Of a stretch of DNA of 64,000 nt, positions 1 to 7,590 are shown one piece after another. Under the pieces are notes generated by a model. The model was not told where the DNA came from and did not search any database. It saw nothing but the letters and a program-made list of their open reading frames with translations. The stretch spans positions 900,712 through 964,711 of the forward strand of contig JASBSB010000001.1 of the NCBI GenBank assembly GCA_030149205.1, read 5' to 3'. Position 1 is the first letter of the stretch. Each line of letters begins with the position of its first letter. The translations under genes and the position numbers were made by a program. This DNA is from Candidatus Heimdallarchaeota archaeon (GTDB taxonomy: Archaea > Asgardarchaeota > Heimdallarchaeia > Heimdallarchaeales > Kariarchaeaceae).

Positions 1-13
1 TAGTAATTTTAGC

Positions 14-541
14 ATGTTAATATCTTTGAATTTGGGTTTCCTTGCTCTCTCTTTCTATACTTCTATTGTATTAGAAAGAAGAGGAAGGGAGATAACTGGA
101 TACTCCTATTTCAGCTACTATATTCTTCCATTTGTCAAAATTCAGAGAAATTCAATCTACAAATCACAAGAACCAATGAAAATGAGATTCTTTATACAAG
201 ACAAGAACCGAGAATCAGTAAAAGATGGGCAGGTATATGCGTCTTATTCATATACACTGAATGAATTTTTAAACCTTCAAGAGGGACCCAACAAGAAATT
301 TTTGCTTGGTCTGTATGGACCTGTTGATCAAGGACCGAATATTTTCGGAGATATTATAATTCAATCCAAAGAGAAAAAGGATATTCTTGAGACTATACAG
401 AGGATCTCAACATTTTGTAAGGTTGAAATTGTGAAAATACCAGCCATTTTTGAGAAGGTTTCTCTGTCTGGTGCTGTTAAAAATGAATCTGCCAAAGATG
501 GGAGAACCGCTGAACAGATCCTAACCGAAATGAAAACATAA
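14..541 (+). CDS. hypothetical protein, N-terminal membrane anchor
   Basis: Encodes 175 residues with a hydrophobic stretch at about residues 2-21 and a soluble remainder. The frame is open to the first base of the window, so the ATG at 14 may be internal and the gene truncated by the window edge. I do not recognise the family. It is outside the minus-strand cassette array that begins near 770, and on the opposite strand. Confidence 0.5.
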   Translation: MLISLNLGFLALSFYTSIVLERRGREITGYSYFSYYILPFVKIQRNSIYKSQEPMKMRFFIQDKNRESVKDGQVYASYSYTLNEFLNLQEGPNKKFLLGLYGPVDQGPNIFGDIIIQSKEKKDILETIQRISTFCKVEIVKIPAIFEKVSLSGAVKNESAKDGRTAEQILTEMKT

Positions 542-770
542 CTTGTATTTCATTGAAATTTCTGAGTATTTACATCCCTCTCGTATTCAACTGCATCAGA
601 CCAATAAATTGTTGATTTACCTTGTTAACAACATATTGACCGTCCCTCCTGTAAGTGATTCCCAGTTACCATACCCAGATGATATTTTCCCACCCTGAGA
701 CACTTTTAAAATTTTACAGATCCATTAAACCACCCGCTTAACCGTTAATTGGTAAATAGGATTACATTTT
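542..770. other. intergenic stretch, nothing recognised
   Basis: No coding frame, repeat or RNA gene is evident here. The next 340 bases contain two decayed fragments listed separately (771-857 and 1002-1102). Confidence 0.5.
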
Positions 771-857
771 TCATAAAACTTGAAGAATTGTGTCTATTGC
801 AAATAAAGCTATAGCATTTGCTGTATTATCTGCAAAAGCATCCCCTTGGCTCCTCCA
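771..857 (-). pseudogene. decayed tail of a family C protein
   Basis: The minus strand reads in one frame to a TGA at 771-773 and gives a peptide with the pattern ADNTANAIALFAIDTIL. This resembles the last part of the tails of C4 (10532-11218, NADTVKNGVATIAVVLL) and of the pseudogene at 14301-14820 (AADTTSNSIASAAKIILL). Upstream similarity is lost. I read it as the outermost recognisable fragment of the cassette array. The match is short, so confidence is moderate. Confidence 0.45.
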
Positions 858-1001
858 AGGCAAGCTTGCAATGTAACGGAGAATAATTGACCTATTGAGT
901 ATACTACATCTCAAAAGGTACTGTGGATAGATCCAAGGTCAGAATTAAGAGTTGGAATAATTTCTGGGAATGTTGTTATCAAATTGATCCACGAGGAAAC
1001 A

Positions 1002-1102
1002 TTACCAATAATCCGTAAGCATGAAACTACCAATTATTGCTAATAAAGCTGATGTTGAAGGATAGAGGGTTTGATAAGTCTTAAGAACCAAAATAATCTA
1101 GA
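1002..1102 (-). pseudogene. tail remnant, repeat copy R1
   Basis: This segment of about 100 bases recurs at 4545-4645 and 17344-17446 with only scattered substitutions. On the minus strand all three copies can be read as the same C-terminal peptide, with core LYPSTSALFAIIGS and ending DYW or DNW then a stop. Family C tails also end in THYW or THFW, so the repeat is best explained as a conserved tail fragment. Copy R1 has no internal stop in this frame and contains A to L and L to M changes relative to R3. Confidence 0.55.
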
Positions 1103-1109
1103 TTTATAA

Positions 1110-1349
1110 ATGACATATATCCTTGAAAATGATGAAGCCATTAATCTTGTTCAATTCAAATTGGAATCGATTCAAGAAGCTATTTCATCAATTTTAGATA
1201 TGTGGAAAATTTCAACCATTGAGGAATTTTTGGATTTAACGAAGGAAGGTCAATTAGATGCAGCAGTCATGGATGCTATATCCATGCGTCAATTAATTCT
1301 TGACTTGGAGAAGTATCAAAGAATTTTACGAAAGCTAAAGGAAGGCTAA
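1110..1349 (+). CDS. small helical protein, possible antitoxin of a TumE-type pair
   Basis: Encodes 79 residues, charged and predicted mostly helical, ending in a Lys/Glu-rich segment. It is 2 bases upstream of 1352-1717, whose sequence resembles DUF6516/TumE toxins, so a toxin-antitoxin role is inferred from position alone. I do not recognise an antitoxin domain. The start codon abuts a TATAAA-like sequence at the end of repeat R1, which is too close to be the promoter. Confidence 0.5.
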   Translation: MTYILENDEAINLVQFKLESIQEAISSILDMWKISTIEEFLDLTKEGQLDAAVMDAISMRQLILDLEKYQRILRKLKEG

Positions 1350-1351
1350 TA

Positions 1352-1717
1352 TTGTCAGATTCACTCATTAACCTTGATGTTGCAAGGAATTTGATCATGG
1401 AAAATTTATCCTCTTATCTTAAATCAACCACAATTAGTGAATTAATGAGGGAGTTAAAACTTGTGTTTGATGCAGGGTTTACACTATTCATTAGATACAA
1501 TGATTATGGAGAGTATGGATATCAACTAATGTTTTCAAACAAAAAGTATGATTATGTACGATTTGATAACTATGATAAAGAATGGGAGGTTTCAACCAAA
1601 CCTCATCATTTTCATTCTAAAGACCCTAAGAGTGTGATAGAAAGTCCAAAGAATGGTGACCCATCGCATGATATTCCCATATTATGTGATTTTATTATTC
1701 AAGAGCTAAATTTGTAA
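1352..1717 (+). CDS. DUF6516/TumE-like toxin candidate
   Basis: Encodes 121 residues from a TTG start located 2 bases after the preceding stop. The C-terminal half has the arrangement seen in DUF6516 (TumE) proteins: a strand-rich segment with YDYVRFDNYDKEWEV, then KPHHFHSK and a late aspartate/isoleucine-rich helix. TumE proteins are toxins of type II toxin-antitoxin systems. The family call rests on this motif order only. The pair with 1110-1349 sits at the outer edge of the cassette array, a usual place for stabilising modules. Confidence 0.5.
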   Translation: MSDSLINLDVARNLIMENLSSYLKSTTISELMRELKLVFDAGFTLFIRYNDYGEYGYQLMFSNKKYDYVRFDNYDKEWEVSTKPHHFHSKDPKSVIESPKNGDPSHDIPILCDFIIQELNL

Positions 1718-1868
1718 TTCTATTCATTTTAAAGAAAATCCAAAATGAAAATCCAAGCGATTAAAAAAATCTTTATCGGGTCATTAGTTTCAACCCCCGC
1801 AATGACTGGATAGCCATACCATGAAAAATTTTGGAAAAAAAATATTATAATAGGGTTAATGCACAAGA

Positions 1869-1877
1869 AATATAAAC
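1869..1877 (+). promoter_or_regulatory. TATA-like element of F1
   Basis: The sequence AATATAAAC is centred 26 bases before the ATG at 1899. The same block, ATGCACAA followed by an AT-rich TATA core, occurs before the paralogue F2 at 9677-9686, so the promoter was duplicated with the gene. Confidence 0.55.
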
Positions 1878-1898
1878 AATTTTTCTGTTTTTAGCATC

Positions 1899-2201
1899 AT
1901 GTGCCCTCAGGCAGTGGAAAGTGAACCTTCGGTTAAAAAGGGAGATACCAGCATTATCCTCTTAAGAATCATGATTCTTATATTTGTTGGCATCATGTAC
2001 CCGGTCTTAGTGCATTTGATAGCAGGGAGGGAACCGAGATTCATGTCCTGGAACATTTCATTCTTCCCCTATTCAATAAACTTTGTACTGGTGGTAGGAT
2101 TACTTTATTTTCTGTTTTATCTAGGATACAAGCAGGAGGAGTTCAAAAAAGCAGCACTTGAAACCAATTATTCACTTGACCGAGAGGTCAAAAATAAGTA
2201 A
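1899..2201 (+). CDS. family F two-helix membrane protein (F1)
   Basis: Encodes 100 residues with two hydrophobic helices at about residues 18-43 and 58-77, followed by a charged C-terminus. It is nearly identical over about 60 residues to F2 at 9708-10031; the loop GREPRFMSWN is identical. Both copies lie on the plus strand and converge on a family G partner gene. Here the last 30 bases overlap the 3' end of G1 (2172-2477) tail to tail. Function is unknown. Its conservation within a decaying array suggests a recent copy or selection. Confidence 0.6.
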   Translation: MCPQAVESEPSVKKGDTSIILLRIMILIFVGIMYPVLVHLIAGREPRFMSWNISFFPYSINFVLVVGLLYFLFYLGYKQEEFKKAALETNYSLDREVKNK

Positions 2202-2477
2202 GAACACCAGCATAGTTATTGATATTCCAAAAAAGTATATCAGAAAATATGCCCTCTTGTGTTGTGTTTCGAATGTCATAAGTTTCTCTCTGTACACAGT
2301 AAGGAGAATGACAATCCAAAGTAATAACATATATGAATTATCTAATAGCGAAAATTTGTATACAGTGAAAAAATTTAGATAGATCGCTAGAATTACATAA
2401 ATAATGGACAGTATAATAGCTAAACCAATATACCTTCGAAATTTTTTCTCATCCTCAGGACTAAAGGCAAGTTGCAT
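2172..2477 (-). CDS. family G small membrane protein (G1)
   Basis: Encodes about 101 residues with roughly four hydrophobic helices. The ATG at 2477 is chosen because TAGGAG lies a few bases upstream; an in-frame GTG at 2519 would overlap the preceding tail remnant. It is homologous to G2 at 10196-10513: both have a QHKR or KHKR motif and end with a hydrophobic segment containing LLIFD. Each G gene follows a family C tail of the same type. Partner or immunity-like role is inferred from this pairing. Confidence 0.55.
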   Translation of the reverse strand: MQLAFSPEDEKKFRRYIGLAIILSIIYVILAIYLNFFTVYKFSLLDNSYMLLLWIVILLTVYREKLMTFETQHKRAYFLIYFFGISITMLVFLLIFDLSVK

Positions 2478-2512
2478 ATATCTTCTCCTATGATACTTCA
2501 TTAATAAGTATA

Positions 2513-2590
2513 TCACCAAAAATGCGTGTTTGCATCGATAAATTTACTGTGAATAATGTTAAATACACTAATCCTGCAGATGCAGGGAGA
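2513..2590 (-). pseudogene. decayed tail of a C4-type family C protein
   Basis: The minus strand reads AGLVYLTLFTVN and, after a one-base frameshift, IDANTHFW then TGA at 2513-2515. C4 ends AGLMYFLTLFTVDFIDANTHYW-like in the same order. Homology stops near 2590. The fragment lies directly before G1, exactly as C4 lies before G2. Confidence 0.65.
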
Positions 2591-2621
2591 CAAAAGATGT
2601 GAAGCAGCTAAAAGTACGAAC

Positions 2622-2700
2622 TGCGACCACCCAATCCTCTTAAGTTTATAAATATCAATTGTTTAAGAGGCCTATCCGTTTGCTGAAGACCATAGAAGAG
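2622..2700 (-). pseudogene. fragment of a family A partner gene
   Basis: Bases 2622-2690 match the 3' end of the family A genes at 6529 and 14898: GACCACCCAAT, then ATATCAATTGTTTAAG, then the counterpart of the stretch that encodes AEKPL. The rest of the gene is absent. It shows that family A cassettes once extended further toward the left end of the array. Confidence 0.55.
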
Positions 2701-2747
2701 AACTTGATTTATTTTCTAGTTGGTTGTGAACATGACCTTAAAACAGA

Positions 2748-3101
2748 CTAAAAGAACTGACTAAATAGTTGCATAGCTGCAGGAAAACTGCTCCAGAAAA
2801 GGAAGCCTAACACCAAAGCAAATATTACATTCACGATGACCTTCTGTTTCATGGGTATCTCCTCTCTGGGTCTTCGCTTATACCCGATCCTCTCGAACTG
2901 TTCCTCTTGCTCTTGAAGCAGCTCATCACGAAGAAAAAATATTGGAAAGAAAACAAGAAAGAGAGTCCAAATTACCACCCCTACAAGTGTTAAAACAGCC
3001 ATCATTTCGGTCTTGGGACTAAAAGACAAGAAAAACATATCGCTGAAAATTATCAGCAGAGCTCTCCATTCACTGATTGTTCGAATCATATTCATATTCA
3101 T
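2748..3101 (-). CDS. family E small membrane protein (E1), partner of C1
   Basis: Encodes 117 residues with hydrophobic segments near residues 13-27, 35-58 and 95-112 and a charged loop containing FFLRDELLQEQEEQ. Its ATG overlaps the C1 stop by one base (TAATG), so translation is probably coupled. It is homologous to E2 at 11356-11700, with the same FFP-x-x-FLR, EQE or TQE, and VIVNVIF or IIVNAVF landmarks. E2 also follows a tail ending DPDPYITVV. Function unknown; tight pairing suggests it binds or neutralises the C1 tail. Confidence 0.65.
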   Translation of the reverse strand: MNMNMIRTISEWRALLIIFSDMFFLSFSPKTEMMAVLTLVGVVIWTLFLVFFPIFFLRDELLQEQEEQFERIGYKRRPREEIPMKQKVIVNVIFALVLGFLFWSSFPAAMQLFSQFF

Positions 3102-4183
3102 TACACCACAGTAATGTATGGGTCAGGATCACATAAATCTTTTATGGCTGCGTTTATTGATAGCATCAACCCATATAACCCATAGATTAAGGCTAGGGTC
3201 TTTAAATAGGGGGCTGCTGTTGCTGCCGCTGAATCTGCTGCTGCTGCAGCAAAAGAAAATGCCTGCTCCCACCATGGTAAAGATTTAATTGCCATCAAAA
3301 TTACTGAATAGATGAAACTTATCACAGCTACGATCACACTAAAAACACCATATGCATCACCATAGAAGATACCTTCTAAAAATGTTAACATTGTCATCGA
3401 CATTCGACTGTTTAACCAAAAGAAAGCAGCAAAAAAGCGAATTTTGTTTACAAGTCTTCCGGAAGAAGCTAAAGTTGCTGTAAACAGTATCCCTGCGATT
3501 GCTCCCACAATTGATGGTGCTGCATAATACCTTTCATTTGCGCTAAAATACCCTTCGTGATATGTGGTATGATAAATAGATTCACAAATGCCAAGGAAAT
3601 CGAAATTCAGTGGATTGTTTAGAACCAATTTTAATCTTCTAAAGAACGAGTTAAAAGCTCCTATTGTTTTGGAAAGATAGGCAGCAACATACAAGGCACC
3701 TAGCACAGGTTCAATCCTCCCATTAAATGTTATTACCATCTTATTAGAGTCTACTGTAAGCTGCTTTAAACTTACTGAATCACAGGAGAGGAAGAAGTGC
3801 CTCTGAGAAACAGAGCTCTTCACCAGTGTGCTGATGAGGTTCCAGCTGATTAGCCCACCCTGTGAGAGGATGCCTTTGCTGTTGCCGTGTCCCACCCAAA
3901 TGACTGGGCCAGTCCAGCTCAGGATCTGAGCGTTTGTCAGTGAGAACTGTGTGATGACTGCCATGGGGAAGTTGCTGAGCAGTGTTTGAACTGCCTTCTG
4001 CTCTGCCATGCTGTTGCCAAAGACAACCAGCAGAGGACTGACCTGTGATGTTGCACTGGACTGTGGGACCAGTGGTGTCAGCAGGTTGACGAGAATTGGG
4101 CTGCTTATCCCCGACAGGGAGATGGAGAGGACGAGAAACCCAACTGTTGTTAGTTTGAGAAATTGTTCGAATTTCGTAAACAT
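3101..4183 (-). CDS. C1: exported caspase-like protease candidate with hydrophobic tail
   Basis: From the ATG at 4183 the protein has 360 residues. Residues 11-28 are hydrophobic and look like a signal or anchor. Residues 50-135 show a caspase-hemoglobinase (clan CD) pattern: strand LLVVFG, helix, strand AVITQF, strand VIWVGHG with His99, helix, then strand HFFLSCDS with Cys134. About 220 further residues form a tail with several hydrophobic helices, ending DPDPYITVV. The frame is open back to 4258, but the TATA-like element at 4223-4236 lies inside that extension, so 4183 is preferred. This is the only copy with both His and Cys. Enzymatic activity is predicted from motifs only. Confidence 0.6.
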   Translation of the reverse strand: MFTKFEQFLKLTTVGFLVLSISLSGISSPILVNLLTPLVPQSSATSQVSPLLVVFGNSMAEQKAVQTLLSNFPMAVITQFSLTNAQILSWTGPVIWVGHGNSKGILSQGGLISWNLISTLVKSSVSQRHFFLSCDSVSLKQLTVDSNKMVITFNGRIEPVLGALYVAAYLSKTIGAFNSFFRRLKLVLNNPLNFDFLGICESIYHTTYHEGYFSANERYYAAPSIVGAIAGILFTATLASSGRLVNKIRFFAAFFWLNSRMSMTMLTFLEGIFYGDAYGVFSVIVAVISFIYSVILMAIKSLPWWEQAFSFAAAAADSAAATAAPYLKTLALIYGLYGLMLSINAAIKDLCDPDPYITVV

Positions 4184-4214
4184 GTCCTGAGAGTATAACT
4201 CTCTGAGTAGGTTT

Positions 4215-4544
4215 AGCATGTGGTGTATAAAAACCCTTACCGTTTTTTTTTTTTGCAAACTTTAATTTTTGAAATTCACAATTGTATGAAAAATATGCTA
4301 AGTGTAAAAATTTTTACTGTGAATTTTGCGGTTGCAAAAATATGTTTCACAGGAATATGGATAGAATGCCCTTAAATCGCTAAATAGTCAAGTCAGTTTT
4401 TCTATAGCGTAAATTTTTTTATCTAGGCTGTTAATTGATTTTATAAGTGAAAAATTGTGGATGTAATTCAATAATTTATGTAAACAACTAATTTTTTACA
4501 AACTTATGCATTATCCCTTTATTAAACTTTGTTCATGTTAGCTA
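4215..4544 (-). repeat. duplicated upstream region of C1 (paired with 17020-17343)
   Basis: About 330 bases upstream of C1 match the region upstream of A3 (17020-17343) along their whole length with many substitutions and small gaps. The shared block begins at GTGTATAAAAACC, which on the minus strand is a TATA-like element at 4223-4236, and ends at the tail remnants R2 and R3. These are the only two places in the array with this upstream region, and they probably mark expressed units. Confidence 0.6.
4223..4236 (-). promoter_or_regulatory. TATA-like promoter of C1
   Basis: On the minus strand the sequence reads GGGTTTTTATACAC. Transcription starting about 26 bases downstream would begin near 4202 and give a leader of about 19 bases before the ATG at 4183. 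The identical core precedes A3 at 17020-17032. Confidence 0.5.
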
Positions 4545-4645
4545 TCACCAGTTATCCGTAAGTAAGAAACTACCATTTATTGCAAATAACGCTGATGTTG
4601 AAGGATAGAGGGTTTGATACGTCTAAAGAACCAAAATACTCTAGA
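4545..4645 (-). pseudogene. tail remnant, repeat copy R2
   Basis: Second copy of the segment described at 1002-1102. In the shared minus-strand reading frame this copy has an in-frame TAG after SILVL and ends TDNW then TGA at 4545-4547, so it cannot be functional as a tail. It directly precedes the duplicated upstream region of C1. Confidence 0.55.
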
Positions 4646-4711
4646 TTTATTCATGCTGAATTTCAGGTAGATATGCAGGCACTCAGTCTATAAACTACAT
4701 TATCAAGATTT

Positions 4712-5401
4712 TCAGACCAATACGAGCTTTAATTTTGACCTCCACGGTGCAGGAAGTTTGTATGTAAGATAATTGGCTACAATGCCATAGGGTAAAAATA
4801 TAAACAGAATGGCGATAAGAATATTGGGTATATTTAGGGTTAAGACACGTGTGAAGGGGAGATAAGGTGATTTGTTGCTACTGGGTCCACTAAAGGCAGT
4901 TAGAGGAACTGCAAAATACACAACTGTTGCAATCATAAATGGATAAAGCCCCCTAAAGAATTTCAACCCTCTTACATAGTTTTTAGATAAGTTTATCTGA
5001 TTTAAGTGAAGTGCAGCAATTTTTTTTATTTCAAGTAAAGATACTCCAAACATAAAAAGAGTGAATATTAGATAGGAGACTAAATGTATCCAGGTGTTCG
5101 AAAATGCTGGAAAGTAAAGAATGAAACTTAAGATAATTATTAAGATAAAAATAGAAGTTCGAATAAAATTTAATTGTCTCACTTTAATTGAATAAATTGT
5201 ATCACAGTTATTAATCAAGGTATTGATAAAACAATATTTACTGCAAAAATTACACATTTCTTGTATTAAAAATTCTGTCAGTGAATTGGCTATTTTATTT
5301 ACAGGGCTAAAAAACGCCCCTGCAACGCTGGCTGCATCAGGACCTAGAGCTATAATTTTAACTGCTTTATTTCTATATTTTGACCTATAGAGGGCACTCA
5401 T
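4712..5401 (-). CDS. chimeric membrane protein with a family C tail segment
   Basis: From the ATG at 5401, which overlaps the end of B1 by 17 bases, this encodes about 229 residues. Residues 10-40 (NKAVKIIALGPDAASVAGA and the following ANSLTEFL) match the tail of C3 (SRAVKLIAIGSALASVATA, SNSLADFL). The remainder has about five hydrophobic helices and is unrelated to C3. It looks like a tail fragment fused to an unrelated membrane protein gene. Whether the fused product is made is unclear; an internal ATG at about residue 49 could serve the second half. Confidence 0.45.
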   Translation of the reverse strand: MSALYRSKYRNKAVKIIALGPDAASVAGAFFSPVNKIANSLTEFLIQEMCNFCSKYCFINTLINNCDTIYSIKVRQLNFIRTSIFILIIILSFILYFPAFSNTWIHLVSYLIFTLFMFGVSLLEIKKIAALHLNQINLSKNYVRGLKFFRGLYPFMIATVVYFAVPLTAFSGPSSNKSPYLPFTRVLTLNIPNILIAILFIFLPYGIVANYLTYKLPAPWRSKLKLVLV

Positions 5402-6227
5402 AGCTGTCTCTTTCAATGAACCCTGCCTCCTCCTCCGTTACCTGCCAGCCAGTGCACTGCCTCAGATCTGAGATGAACGCATCACAGAGCTCCTGTGAGC
5501 TCCAAAACACGATATAACGCAGGTCATTATGCTCAACAATGGCGGCAAAGGCCTTACTTCCGGGGAACTCTGTATCTTCCTTGGTTTTATACAAGAAATT
5601 TTTCTTGATAATCAGCACTTGGTCAGCCAATGAGAACCTCACAGACCGATATTTTCCATACTTTGACCAGATCTTGAGGGAAAACATCTCATTTGAATGG
5701 TTTATGACGAGAATGACCCGGTGCATAATTCGCATTACCCAGTTTGCGAAGACATACATGATAGCTCCACCAGGGAACCCTATTAAAATCACAGGGAGAA
5801 AATATAATGTGCTGTTAGACACTTGAATATTTGGCAACCAAAGATAAATATAGCTCAACAGGTAAATAATCAATGAAATAATGAAAGCAATCATGTTTTT
5901 AGTCACCCCATCAAATGCTGGGAGCACTTCTGAGTGTCTATATTTCTTACGATAGATTCTGATACCAGAGACCGTTCCGAAATAAGTTATAAGAGAAGCA
6001 TTGACTGTTAATAATAATCCTAGAAGGGTCACCGAGCTGAAGACGACGATCGTGTGAAAGCCATATGATGTAATTACAGCCAACCCCACTACAAAGAGTC
6101 CAAGTATAAGCGGAAGAAAGATGGAGCTAATCATAAGCATGTATCTAATAGGGGCCACAAACCTGTACTCACAGACCTGTTTCTCCGGGTCATAGTGAAA
6201 GAAGTACAAATATTGATGATCTATCAT
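5385..6227 (-). CDS. family B membrane protein (B1)
   Basis: Encodes 280 residues: an N-terminal soluble strand with FHYDPEKQVCEYRF, about four hydrophobic helices, then a soluble C-terminal domain with FPGSKAFAAIVEH and a Trp/Glu-rich end. It is a clear paralogue of B2 at 12792-13640. The C-terminal domain is conserved even at the DNA level and is visibly more GC-rich than the membrane part. In both copies a tail remnant lies just upstream. Function unknown; the helices-then-soluble-domain layout recalls PH-like membrane proteins, but this is only a resemblance. Confidence 0.6.
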   Translation of the reverse strand: MIDHQYLYFFHYDPEKQVCEYRFVAPIRYMLMISSIFLPLILGLFVVGLAVITSYGFHTIVVFSSVTLLGLLLTVNASLITYFGTVSGIRIYRKKYRHSEVLPAFDGVTKNMIAFIISLIIYLLSYIYLWLPNIQVSNSTLYFLPVILIGFPGGAIMYVFANWVMRIMHRVILVINHSNEMFSLKIWSKYGKYRSVRFSLADQVLIIKKNFLYKTKEDTEFPGSKAFAAIVEHNDLRYIVFWSSQELCDAFISDLRQCTGWQVTEEEAGFIERDSYECPL

Positions 6228-6263
6228 AAGTCTAACAACAACTCATTTGTTTTAAACAACACT

Positions 6264-6470
6264 TTATCCAAATCTCCATGATGGCAAATTAGAAATATCA
6301 TCTGTATCTATGAGATTATTCCATACCTTGAGAACCCACAAGAAAGTCACAAGAATTATTGAAGAAATTTGGATAACTTTCAATAATTCTGTTCCACCAC
6401 AAGAGACCGAAATTTCCGCAATTGAGAGACCACTCTCCTGCAACCAAGGGACACCGAACATGTGTTGATT
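6264..6470 (-). pseudogene. tail remnant upstream of B1
   Basis: A minus-strand frame of 65 codons contains a hydrophobic helix (IISSIILVTFLWVL region). Its 5' DNA, CGGTGTCC with a nearby CAG, resembles the remnant before B2 at 13663-13830 (FIGVLYHQ region). I read it as what is left of a family C tail of the type paired with family B. It could also be a small membrane protein gene, since it starts with ATG at 6461. Confidence 0.35.
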
Positions 6471-6528
6471 GACCTGTCATTCAACTTAAAGCCACCACTA
6501 CAGATATCATGGTGGTTGTTTCCATATC

Positions 6529-7368
6529 TTAATCCTTAGAACCTTGCTGCGTCTTTGGTGGTAAATTTACATACCAGGTGCGACCACCCAATGCCCCTGA
6601 ATTCCTAGATACCAATTGTTTAAGGGGCTTTTCCACTTGGGGAAGTCCATGAGCAATAATCTCTCGCTCTTTAACAGTAAATTCTGTGCCATCCTTCTTG
6701 GCTATTTTTCCTAGATCAACATTGGACACTCTTTTCTTGTAATTAAGAACATGTAGGATCAGAGTAAAACTATAAAACAAATTCCAGGCTACTAGACTGG
6801 CAGTGAAAAAAGCGACAAAGTAAACATTGTTGGCAACTAGCGGAGACATTATCTGAGGCATTGCAAATAAGGCTAATATTAGTAGTACAGGATACCCTAT
6901 AAGTGGAAACCATGAAAGCAGCACTCCACCGATTCTTATCGGTTTGGGTAGCTCATAAAACAACCCCTCACTCTTGAGCGTCTGATGGATGCCAGAAATA
7001 TGTTGACGAAAACGGTCATCTGGGTAGATCTGATACAGCTTGTAAGGCTGTTCCTGTTGGATCAGCCCCAGCACTAAGTTTTCTGAGGAAGATAGACGGA
7101 ATGATTTGGATTGATGGTCTAGACCTAAGTAGACAAATCGTTTGTCTATGGAGATCAGCCCCTTTTCTAACAGACTGTAAAGAACACAGGTCACAAGCCT
7201 GACCTTCCCACCATAGAGATAGCCCCAGACCTCAAATTCATGACCTGGGACATCTGGTGCGGTTTTGAGGTGAACACCCAAATTTGTGGCGATAACAAGA
7301 ATGAGGGGAGTAAGTGTTCCGGATACTGTAATAACAGCTAGCATAACTGTTAGCAAGAGAAGCAACAT
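6529..7368 (-). CDS. family A membrane protein, TIGR04222-like (A1)
   Basis: Encodes 279 residues. An N-terminal helix is followed by a soluble segment with GHEFEVWGYLYGGK, then CVLYSLLEKGLIS, the order seen in TIGR04222/DUF2207-type membrane proteins. Two or three helices come after about residue 147, then a charged C-terminus with KEREIIAHGLPQ. Paralogues are A2 (14898-15689) and A3 (16200-16991). A1 and A2 are nearly identical at the DNA level through the first two thirds, and the similarity continues upstream into the C2-type tail. Function unknown; inferred partner of C2-type tails. Confidence 0.6.
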   Translation of the reverse strand: MLLLLLTVMLAVITVSGTLTPLILVIATNLGVHLKTAPDVPGHEFEVWGYLYGGKVRLVTCVLYSLLEKGLISIDKRFVYLGLDHQSKSFRLSSSENLVLGLIQQEQPYKLYQIYPDDRFRQHISGIHQTLKSEGLFYELPKPIRIGGVLLSWFPLIGYPVLLILALFAMPQIMSPLVANNVYFVAFFTASLVAWNLFYSFTLILHVLNYKKRVSNVDLGKIAKKDGTEFTVKEREIIAHGLPQVEKPLKQLVSRNSGALGGRTWYVNLPPKTQQGSKD

Positions 7369-7416
7369 ATCTTCATATCACCCTAGTTTTTGGATACTTG
7401 AATCCAATAAAAATCT

Positions 7417-7590
7417 TTAGATTATCTCCCAAGGCATACTCGCTATTCCGTCCGGGTCGGGCAAATCTGACGCGACTCCCGCAAGAAACCACCCCCAGCT
7501 TAATAAGCCTGCTAATATTAAGCTAGCTCTAACAATCCAGTATGCAGGGGTACTTGCTGCCATAAGTTCTGAACCGACACCAAGAAGTGC
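7417..7590 (-). pseudogene. conserved C-terminal extension of C2 behind an in-frame TAG
   Basis: After the C2 stop at 7591-7593 the same frame stays open for 57 codons to TAA at 7417-7419. The peptide contains AASTPAYWIVRASL and SWGWFLAGVASDLPDPDG. A second copy at 15738-15912 encodes almost the same peptide without its N-terminal neighbour. The DPDP motif also occurs at the end of C1. C2 was therefore probably longer and is cut by a nonsense mutation, or the TAG is sometimes read through. Confidence 0.6.

Noticed and set aside
1002..1102. Noncoding mobile repeat such as a MITE
   Set aside because: No terminal inverted repeats or target duplications were seen, and all three copies read as the same peptide end.
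4008..4190. 60-codon plus-strand frame opposite C1
   Set aside because: Antisense of the conserved caspase-like segment of C1.
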